Assembly (NCBI GenBank): GCA_030740135.1
Contig: JASLXW010000271.1
Coordinates: 1 to 5,781, forward strand
Direction: 5' to 3'
DNA from: Nitrospinota bacterium
GTDB taxonomy: Bacteria > UBA8248 > JACPRG01
DNA: 5,781 nucleotides
Part shown: positions 1 through 5,029 of the stretch, piece after piece
Layout: each line of letters opens with the position of its first letter
Position numbering within the stretch: the first letter of the stretch is position 1
Position numbers and translations under genes: made by a program
Notes under the pieces: model-generated
The model's database searches: none
What the model was told of the DNA's origin: nothing
The model's input: only the letters and a program-made list of their open reading frames with translations

Positions 1-104
1 CCTCCTCTCTCTCTGTTGGCCCCTGGAACTCTACTCCCTACCCAAGGAGATGTCTCACATCTATCTGAACCTATACAGGAATCTCATTCCGGGCGCCATA
101 CCGT

Positions 105-134
105 TTGACTCGGGAATCCAGGTCGTGATAGAGA
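105..134 (+). promoter_or_regulatory. weak candidate sigma70-type promoter upstream of gmaS
   Basis: TTGACT at 105-110 matches five of six bases of the -35 consensus. It is followed after 16-18 bases by a poor -10 candidate, GATAGA (127-132) or TAGAGA (129-134), the latter preceded by a TG in extended -10 position. The stretch lies in the least GC-rich part of the leader, and transcription from here would give a 5' leader of roughly 110 bases before gmaS. The -10 match is weak, so this is only a candidate. Bases 1-104 show nothing else I can name beyond a short CT-rich run at 1-14. Confidence 0.2.
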
Positions 135-198
135 TTCTCATAAGTTCCGCACACGGTAGTTCAGTCGATGCCCGGAGGGATTCCGGCTGGAAGCGGGG

Positions 199-238
199 TC
201 CGCGCCGGTTCCGGGATCGGCGCGGAGATCGCCCGATC
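199..238 (+). other. GC-rich leader hairpins just upstream of the gmaS ribosome binding site
   Basis: Bases 199-207 pair perfectly with 218-226 (nine base pairs: T-A followed by CCGCGCCG/CGGCGCGG) around a 10-base loop. A second stem, GATCGG (215-220) with CCGATC (233-238), uses part of the same right arm, so the two cannot form together. The second stem ends directly beside the AGGAG site at 239-243, so its formation could affect ribosome access. The pairing is seen directly in the sequence. A regulatory role is inference, and GC-rich DNA forms such stems by chance fairly often. No known riboswitch class was recognised. Confidence 0.35.
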
Positions 239-243
239 AGGAG
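239..243 (+). promoter_or_regulatory. ribosome binding site that fixes the gmaS start
   Basis: AGGAG lies seven bases before the ATG at 251. It decides in favour of 251 over the in-frame ATG at 50, which would add 67 residues with no resemblance to the glutamine synthetase N-terminus. That upstream ATG has its purine run (AAGGAG) directly against it, too close to serve as a normal site. Confidence 0.75.
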
Positions 244-250
244 ACCTGGA

Positions 251-1612
251 ATGAACAAAGAGCAGGCGGCAAGACGCCTCAAACAGGACAAGGTGGAGTT
301 CATCCTCGCGCAGTTCGTCGATCTTTACGGATCGGCCAAGGTCAAGCTTGTGCCGGCCGGCCATTTCGACGACCTCTGCGAGGGCGGGGCGGGATTCGCG
401 GGGGCGGCGGTCCTGGGATTGGGGCAGGGACCCCACAGTCACGACATGATGGCCAAGCCCGACCTTTCCTCCTATACGTTGATCCCCTGGAAAGAGGGCC
501 TCGCCCGGTTCGCCTGCGACACCTTCGTGGACGATGAGCCCCATCCTTTTTGCAGCCGGACCCGACTGCGGGAAGTCCTCCATGAATTGCGGGAGGACGG
601 TTACGTCCTCAACGTAGGTATGGAGCCAGAGCACTTCCTGGTCCGGCGCGGCCCCGACGGGGGGATCGCCATCGATGATCCCGACGGCGTGGACACCCTG
701 GCGAAACCCTGTTACGACTTCAAGGCGATGTCCGGCCAGCTTGATTACCTCCGGACGGTGACCCGCTACATGAACGGGCTGGGCTGGGACGTCTACCAGG
801 TGGACCACGAGGACGCCAACGGGCAGTACGAAATCAACTTCGCCTACGCCGACGCCCTGATCACCGCCGACCGGTACATCCTGTTCAAGATGATGACCAG
901 CCAGGCGGCCAAGGCCCACGGCTGCATCGCCACCCACATGGCCAAGCCCTTCGACGACCGGACGGGAAGCGGCGCGCACTTCCACTTCTCCATCGCCAAC
1001 GCCCGGACGGGAAGGAACCTCTTCATCGACAAGAAGGACCCGAAGGGCCTGGGCAAGTCGCAGTTCGCGTACCACTTCCTGGGCGGACTCATTCACCACG
1101 CGCGCGCCCTCGCGGCGGTGACCTCCCCGACGGTGAACTGCTACAAGCGGCTCCAGGCGGGGGCGGCCCTGTACGGCAGCCGCTCGGGCTTCACCTGGAC
1201 CCCGGCATTCATCACTTACGGCGACAACAACCGCACGCAGATGTTCCGCACGCCGGACGCCGACCGGTTCGAGGACCGCTCCGTCTCGGCCGCCTGCAAC
1301 CCGTACCTGGCCATGGCCGCGTACGTGAAGGCCGGGATGGACGGCGTCCGCAAAAAGTTCGACCCCGGCGAGCCCAACATCGGCCGGAACATGTACGAGA
1401 TGAGCGCCGCCCAACTGAAAAAGCGGGGTGTGAAGGTCCTGCCCCAGAATCTCGGCGAGGCGCTGGACGCCCTGGAGCGGGACCGCGTCGTCCAGTCCGC
1501 CCTGGGCGAGCCCCTCTACCACGAATTCCTTTCCGTAAAACGGGAAGAGTGGGCCCAATACAGCCGGACGGTTTCCCAATGGGAGGTGGATCGCTTCCTG
1601 ACCGCGCTCTGA
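251..1612 (+). CDS. gmaS: gamma-glutamylmethylamide synthetase (GlnA/GlnT-type glutamine synthetase family)
   Basis: The 453-residue product belongs to the glutamine synthetase superfamily. Visible motifs are VGMEPEHFL (E125, E127) and DHEDANGQYEIN (E187, E194) for metal and substrate binding, GSGAHFHFS (H243), NCYKRL (R300), NNRTQMFRTP (R328, R333), and RFEDRSVSAACNPYLA (E341, R343). Family knowledge: GmaS makes gamma-glutamylmethylamide from glutamate, methylamine and ATP in the cytoplasm, and GlnT-type relatives make glutamine. Motifs alone do not separate the two. The call rests on the mgsABC and mgd genes that follow in the same direction, which make up the N-methylglutamate pathway. Length fits the GlnT/GmaS group. 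A tyrosine (Y382, in NMYEM) sits where enteric GlnA has its adenylylated Tyr397. The start is chosen for its AGGAG site. The next gene follows after 132 bases, so gmaS may be a separate transcript or the first gene of a longer one. The superfamily is certain; methylamine specificity is likely. Confidence 0.88.
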   Translation: MNKEQAARRLKQDKVEFILAQFVDLYGSAKVKLVPAGHFDDLCEGGAGFAGAAVLGLGQGPHSHDMMAKPDLSSYTLIPWKEGLARFACDTFVDDEPHPFCSRTRLREVLHELREDGYVLNVGMEPEHFLVRRGPDGGIAIDDPDGVDTLAKPCYDFKAMSGQLDYLRTVTRYMNGLGWDVYQVDHEDANGQYEINFAYADALITADRYILFKMMTSQAAKAHGCIATHMAKPFDDRTGSGAHFHFSIANARTGRNLFIDKKDPKGLGKSQFAYHFLGGLIHHARALAAVTSPTVNCYKRLQAGAALYGSRSGFTWTPAFITYGDNNRTQMFRTPDADRFEDRSVSAACNPYLAMAAYVKAGMDGVRKKFDPGEPNIGRNMYEMSAAQLKKRGVKVLPQNLGEALDALERDRVVQSALGEPLYHEFLSVKREEWAQYSRTVSQWEVDRFLTAL

Positions 1613-1651
1613 GTTCCCAGGATTTCGTGACCCGAATTTTCGCCTGACGGA

Positions 1652-1669
1652 TTCAGTCCATGGATTGAA
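1652..1669. promoter_or_regulatory. 18-bp palindrome, candidate operator before mgsA
   Basis: TTCAGTCCATGGATTGAA is a near-perfect inverted repeat: eight of nine symmetric pairs are complementary, and the exception is a G opposite a T. It lies in the gmaS-mgsA gap and overlaps the -35 of the candidate promoter at 1665-1693. That position suits a dimeric repressor or regulator. With no spacer at its centre it makes a poor RNA hairpin, and no T-run follows, so a terminator is unlikely. The regulator is unknown, and none is encoded in the window. Confidence 0.4.
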
Positions 1670-1693
1670 GACCGGGCGGTTACGTGATAAATA
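1665..1693 (+). promoter_or_regulatory. candidate sigma70-type promoter for mgsABC-mgd
   Basis: TTGAAG (1665-1670) and TAAATA (1688-1693) are 17 bases apart, and a TG at 1685-1686 sits in extended -10 position. This is a local AT-rich patch in otherwise GC-rich DNA. It would start transcription about 45 bases before the mgsA ATG. The hexamers match consensus at four and three of six positions, so the call is modest. Placement in the only long gap of the cluster supports it. Confidence 0.35.
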
Positions 1694-1744
1694 GTCTCAT
1701 GGATGCAAGAGAGAACCCGCCGAACTGAAGGCAACCAGCGGAAC

Positions 1745-2686
1745 ATGTGCGGCATCGCCGGAATTCTCTACGACGAAAGTGCGCCGGACCGTGGCCGCTC
1801 CGTCGGCCAAGACATGGTCCGGATGCTGACGTCCATGCGCCACCGGGGAGCCGATTCGACGGGCGTCACGATCCTGGGAGAAAGCTTCCCGGGGGATCTC
1901 ATCCTCCGTCTGCACGCCCCCGGCGCGGAGACGAACGGAGGCGAGGAAAGCAACGGCCATGGGGGCGCATGGGCGGAGGCGGCCCTTGGGGCCGTCGAAG
2001 GCTCCGGGGCGAAGGTCCTGGACCGGGACGCCGACCGGCGATTCATGCGGCTGACCGTCGAATTCGGCGGCGAGATCAGGGATCTGGCCGACGCCCTTTA
2101 CGAAGTTCCCGGGGTGCGGATCCACAGCATCGGGCGCTGCTCGGAAGTGATCAAGGACGTGGGCGACGCCGCCGCGCTGGAATCCCGCCACCAGGTCGGC
2201 GCCCTGACCGGCACGCACGGGATCGGCCACGTCCGCATGGCCACCGAGAGCCGGGTCGACATCACCCATTCCCATCCCTTTTGGGCCTTTCCCTTCTGCG
2301 ACATTACGGTGGTCCACAACGGCCAGCTCACCAACTACCACAAGATGAAGCGCCTGCACGAACAGGACGGTTACCGGTTTCAGACGCACAACGATTCCGA
2401 GCTCATCGCCGTCTACCTCGCCCACCACCTGGAGCGGGACGCCGATCTAGAGCGCACGCTGCACCGGGCTCTGGAAGACCTCGACGGAACGTTCACCTTC
2501 CTGGTCTCGACCCCGACGGGCCTCGGGTGCGCCAAGGACAAATGGTCCGCGAAGCCGCTCGTCATCATGGAGCGGCACGACGTGGTCGCCGTCGCCTCCG
2601 AGGAGGTGGCGCTGCGTCAGGTGTTCCCCGAGGAGATCGAGCGGTTCGAACCCCAGGAAAACGAGGTCATGACGTGGTCGATCTAG
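1745..2686 (+). CDS. mgsA: N-methylglutamate synthase subunit A, class II glutamine amidotransferase-like (GlxB family)
   Basis: The 313-residue protein is an N-terminal-nucleophile (Ntn) class II amidotransferase domain. It begins MCGIAGILYD, so Cys2 becomes the nucleophile once Met is removed. Other family motifs are MRHRGADSTG (31-40), GHVRMAT (161-167, with the glutamine-binding Arg at R164), HNGQL (191-195, oxyanion-hole N192/G193) and HNDSE (215-219, D217). In glutamate synthase this domain frees ammonia from glutamine; in MgsABC it is thought to release methylamine from gamma-glutamylmethylamide and channel it to MgsC. An in-frame ATG at 1703 would add 14 residues. Some glutamate synthases do have a propeptide, but no ribosome site precedes 1703, so the start before Cys is preferred. 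A weak GAAGG lies 13 bases upstream of it. A Gly/Glu/Asn-rich stretch (about 59-87) looks like a flexible insertion. The end overlaps the mgsB start. Confidence 0.88.
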   Translation: MCGIAGILYDESAPDRGRSVGQDMVRMLTSMRHRGADSTGVTILGESFPGDLILRLHAPGAETNGGEESNGHGGAWAEAALGAVEGSGAKVLDRDADRRFMRLTVEFGGEIRDLADALYEVPGVRIHSIGRCSEVIKDVGDAAALESRHQVGALTGTHGIGHVRMATESRVDITHSHPFWAFPFCDITVVHNGQLTNYHKMKRLHEQDGYRFQTHNDSELIAVYLAHHLERDADLERTLHRALEDLDGTFTFLVSTPTGLGCAKDKWSAKPLVIMERHDVVAVASEEVALRQVFPEEIERFEPQENEVMTWSI

Positions 2687-3357
2687 ACGCCCTGGGGAAA
2701 ACGACCCGGGAGGTCAACGAGACCCTCAAGCGGCTGGCCGCCGAGGGGGAGGAGGTCTGTCTCCTGAACCCGCAGGCCCGCCACAATCTGGCCGTGGGCG
2801 TCTTCCATCGGTTCCAGCTCGTGATCGAGGGAAGCGTCGGTTATTTCGCCGCCAGCCTGGGCGACGGCCCCGAGGTGTACATCCGGGGAAACGCCGGATG
2901 GGCCCTGGGCGACAACATGATGGACGGCCGGATCCACGTCTCGAAAAACGCGGGGGCCTCCTGCGGTTGCACCATTCACAACGGCGAAATCGTCGTCGGG
3001 GGGAGCGTCGGCGCCCGATGCGGCATCTCCATGAAGGGCGGAACCATTGTGGTGGGGGGGAACGCCGGGTACCTGACCGGATACATGATGCAGCAGGGTC
3101 GCATCATCGTCTGCGGGGACGTAGGCGACGCCGTGGGGGATTCGATGTACCAGGGCGCCATCTATGTGGGGGGCAAAACGGGCGCTTTGGGGAATGACGC
3201 CAGGTTCGAGGACCTGGACAAGGGCGAAGCGGAAGGACTCGCGGAGACGCTCGACCGCAACGAGATCTCCCTGAAACCCGCGTTCAAGAAGATCGTGTGC
3301 GCCGGCAAGCTTTACCATTTCGACAAGCTCGAGCTTCTGGAGCGTCAGGTCGTCTGA
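2674..3357 (+). CDS. mgsB: N-methylglutamate synthase subunit B, glutamate synthase C-terminal (GXGXG) domain-like (GlxC family)
   Basis: The 227-residue product matches the C-terminal domain of the glutamate synthase large subunit, a right-handed beta-helix built from glycine-rich repeats. From about residue 53 to 172 it shows successive units of roughly 20 residues with a G-x2-G-x3-G style pattern (for example GNAGWALGDNMMDG and GGNAGYLTGYMMQQG). In full-length glutamate synthase this domain is structural, packing between the amidotransferase and synthase domains, and it presumably scaffolds MgsA and MgsC here. The start is a GTG with GAGG seven bases upstream, giving an N-terminus MVDLDALGKTTREVN that fits the family. 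It overlaps the end of mgsA by 13 bases, so the two are probably translationally coupled. The same frame stays open far upstream through mgsA, but that part is arginine- and proline-rich shadow sequence. A hairpin covers its stop codon. Confidence 0.86.
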   Translation: MVDLDALGKTTREVNETLKRLAAEGEEVCLLNPQARHNLAVGVFHRFQLVIEGSVGYFAASLGDGPEVYIRGNAGWALGDNMMDGRIHVSKNAGASCGCTIHNGEIVVGGSVGARCGISMKGGTIVVGGNAGYLTGYMMQQGRIIVCGDVGDAVGDSMYQGAIYVGGKTGALGNDARFEDLDKGEAEGLAETLDRNEISLKPAFKKIVCAGKLYHFDKLELLERQVV

Positions 3358-3372
3358 GGGCCGCCTCAGGCG
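3351..3372 (+). other. RNA hairpin at the mgsB stop codon
   Basis: Bases 3351-3359 pair with 3364-3372: nine pairs including one G-U, with the tetraloop GCCG. The stem contains the mgsB stop codon. No T-run follows, so it is not a typical intrinsic terminator. A role in mRNA stability, or in tuning mgsC translation within the 52-base mgsB-mgsC gap, is possible but inferred. Confidence 0.4.
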
Positions 3373-3409
3373 CTCACCGACCCAAGGGCTCGAAAGGACC
3401 CCCCAGCCG

Positions 3410-4711
3410 ATGATCGAGAAGACCAACGCCACCTGGACCCCCGAGGTCATCGAGGACATCCACGCTAAAGCCGATCTCGGCCGTTACCGCCTCAGCAGTT
3501 TCAGCACCCTTCAGCGCGTCCCGCACTTCGACGACCTGGTCTTCCTCTCCACCGGCCTGACGCGGTTCCCCCTCGAAGGGTACAAGGAGAAGTGCAACAC
3601 CAAAACGGTGATCGGCGCCCGGCATGCCCGGGAGCCGCTCGAGATCGACATCCCCATCTACATCAGCGGCATGAGCTACGGGGCCCTGTCGCGAAGCGCG
3701 AAGACGGCCCTCGGATTCGGGGCGTCGAAGGTCGGGACGGCCACCTGCACCGGGGACGGGGGCATGCTCAAGGAAGAGCGGGAGGCCTCCAAGAAGCTCA
3801 TCTACCAGGTCCTCCCCAGCCGGTACGGCTTCGATCCCCATCACCTCGTCGGGGCCGAGGCCATCGAAATCGTGGTGGGCCAGGGCGCCAAGCCGGGCAC
3901 GGGTGGAATGCTCATGGGGATGAAGGTCCGGGACGACGTGGCCGAGCAGCGCGTCCTCCCCGCCGGGATCGACCAGCGCAGCCCCACCCGCCACCCGGAC
4001 TGGCTCGGGCCGGACGACCTGACGATCAAGGTGGAGCAGATCCGCGAGGCGACGGACGGGCGGGTCCCGGTGCAGATCAAGCTCCCGGCCTGCCGGGTGA
4101 AAGACGACGTCAAGCTGGCGGCCAAGTGCGGGGCCGACGCCATCGTTATCGACGGCATGCAGGCCGGCACGGGCGCCTCGAGTCAGATCCTCCTGGACCA
4201 TAGCGGCATCCCCACCATGCCCGCCATCGTAGCCGCCCGCGAGGCCCTCCAGGAGATCGGCATGTACGGGGAGATCTCGCTCATCGCCTCGGGCGGCATC
4301 CGGAACGGGGCCGACGTCGCCAAGGCCCTGGCCCTGGGGGCGGACGCCTGCGCCATCGGCATCGCCGCCCTCATCGCCCTGAATTGCAACCGCGAGATCC
4401 CGAAGTCCGACTTTTTGAAGGAGATCGGGGTTCCGGCCGGCGCCTGCAACAAGTGCTACACGGGCCGGTGTCCGGTGGGGATCGCCACCCAGGACCCGGA
4501 GCTGGAGAAGCGCCTCGATCCGGTCGAGGCGGGCGAGCGCGTGGCCAACTTTCTCAACGGCTGTACGATGGAGGCCGCCCTGTTGGCGCGCTCGCTGGGC
4601 AAGGGCGACATCCACAGCCTCGAGCCCGAGGACCTGGCCGCGCTGACCCTCGAGGCTTCGGCCATGGCCCGGGTTCCCCTGGCCGGCACGGACATTGTTT
4701 TCGGCGCCTGA
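3410..4711 (+). CDS. mgsC: N-methylglutamate synthase subunit C, FMN/Fe-S glutamate synthase domain-like (GlxD family)
   Basis: The 433-residue protein is the catalytic synthase domain of a glutamate synthase as a stand-alone subunit. FMN-barrel motifs are SGMSYGALSRSAKTAL (86-101), GQGAKPGTGGML (158-168), VQIKL (221-225), DGMQAGTGAS (248-257) and SGGIRNGADVAKALALGADA (294-313). A cysteine cluster ACNKCYTGRCPVGIATQ (C346, C349, C354) corresponds to the [3Fe-4S] site of glutamate synthases, although the first spacing is two residues rather than five. The expected reaction is reductive transfer of methylamine to 2-oxoglutarate, giving N-methylglutamate. With MgsA and MgsB it rebuilds the three domains of the large glutamate synthase subunit, in the gene order amidotransferase, C-terminal domain, synthase. 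AAAGGA lies 11 bases before the ATG. Ammonia-using glutamate synthase activity is the alternative; the sox-like genes just downstream favour methylamine. Confidence 0.9.
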   Translation: MIEKTNATWTPEVIEDIHAKADLGRYRLSSFSTLQRVPHFDDLVFLSTGLTRFPLEGYKEKCNTKTVIGARHAREPLEIDIPIYISGMSYGALSRSAKTALGFGASKVGTATCTGDGGMLKEEREASKKLIYQVLPSRYGFDPHHLVGAEAIEIVVGQGAKPGTGGMLMGMKVRDDVAEQRVLPAGIDQRSPTRHPDWLGPDDLTIKVEQIREATDGRVPVQIKLPACRVKDDVKLAAKCGADAIVIDGMQAGTGASSQILLDHSGIPTMPAIVAAREALQEIGMYGEISLIASGGIRNGADVAKALALGADACAIGIAALIALNCNREIPKSDFLKEIGVPAGACNKCYTGRCPVGIATQDPELEKRLDPVEAGERVANFLNGCTMEAALLARSLGKGDIHSLEPEDLAALTLEASAMARVPLAGTDIVFGA

Positions 4712-4735
4712 GACGCCGCGGAAGAGTTGAAAGCC

Positions 4736-5029
4736 ATGTCGTTCCTGATCCCCTGTCCGCACTGTGGCCCCCGGAGCGTGTACGAGTTCCGCTACGGCGG
4801 CGAATACAAGAAGCGGCCCCGGCCCGACGCCCCCGAAAGCGAGTGGACCCGCTACAACTTCCTCCAGGCCAACGCGGCCGGCGAGCAAAAGGAGTGGTGG
4901 TTCCACCGGGACGACTGCCGGGCGTGGTTCTTCGCGGACCGCGACACCGTCTCCAACCGGGTCCTCCGGACGTACCGGGCGGAGGAAGGTCCGGGGGGGG
5001 CGGGGGGGGAGGTCCCGGATTCTCCATGA
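4736..5029 (+). CDS. mgdB: N-methylglutamate dehydrogenase / heterotetrameric sarcosine oxidase delta subunit
   Basis: The 97-residue protein is of SoxD type. It begins MSFLIPCPHCGPRSVYEF and ends its core with WWFHRDDCRAWFFADRDTVSN. C7, C10, H57 and C61 reproduce the zinc-binding set of the sarcosine oxidase delta subunit (Cys-x2-Cys and His-x3-Cys). The delta subunit is structural, bound to the alpha subunit. The ATG at 4736 has GGAAGAG nine bases upstream and lies 24 bases after mgsC, so it is in the same operon. The symbol follows the correspondence of mgdABCD with soxBDAG. The usual preceding beta-subunit gene is absent. The last residues (about 82-97) are coded by a G8-C-G8 tract and are Gly-rich, unlike the conserved core. 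The stop overlaps the mgdC start as ATGA. A sarcosine oxidase role is the alternative; context favours N-methylglutamate. Confidence 0.82.
   Translation: MSFLIPCPHCGPRSVYEFRYGGEYKKRPRPDAPESEWTRYNFLQANAAGEQKEWWFHRDDCRAWFFADRDTVSNRVLRTYRAEEGPGGAGGEVPDSP
4993..5009 (+). repeat. G8-C-G8 homopolymer tract at the mgdB-mgdC junction
   Basis: Two runs of eight G separated by one C lie in the last codons of mgdB. The end of the tract, GGGAGGT (5007-5013), also looks like the ribosome binding site for mgdC, though 13 bases from its ATG. The mgdC frame is open upstream through the tract, so gain of one G in DNA or transcript would join mgdB to mgdC in one reading frame. Confidence 0.85.

Noticed and set aside
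50..250. In-frame N-terminal extension of gmaS from the ATG at 50 (67 extra residues)
   Set aside because: The added residues resemble no glutamine synthetase N-terminus, the purine run before this ATG is too close to act as a ribosome site, and the ATG at 251 has a well-spaced AGGAG.
161..1579. Long open frame on the minus strand across gmaS (472 codons)
   Set aside because: It mirrors the third-position GC bias of gmaS, is rich in Val, Gly and Arg, and has no recognisable domain; gmaS on the plus strand has all its family motifs.
1703..1744. Earlier mgsA start giving a 14-residue propeptide before the catalytic cysteine
   Set aside because: Possible in principle, since some glutamate synthases are processed, but no ribosome site precedes it and the direct MCGIAG start is the simpler reading.
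1613..1744. Intrinsic terminator after gmaS
   Set aside because: The only symmetric sequence there is the spacer-free palindrome at 1652-1669, and no T-run follows it.
1747..2673. Upstream open part of the mgsB frame, which would give a 536-residue protein
   Set aside because: The part overlapping mgsA is arginine- and proline-rich out-of-frame sequence; family-like sequence starts only at the GTG at 2674.
3374..4906. Long open frame on the minus strand across mgsC (510 codons)
   Set aside because: A shadow of the GC-rich mgsC gene with low-complexity composition and no known motif. It also runs through the mgsC-mgdB junction.
4384..5025. Upstream open part of the mgdC frame, within mgsC and mgdB
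   Set aside because: Out-of-frame shadow sequence. The mgdC product fits the family from the ATG at 5026, although the open frame matters for the slippage idea.
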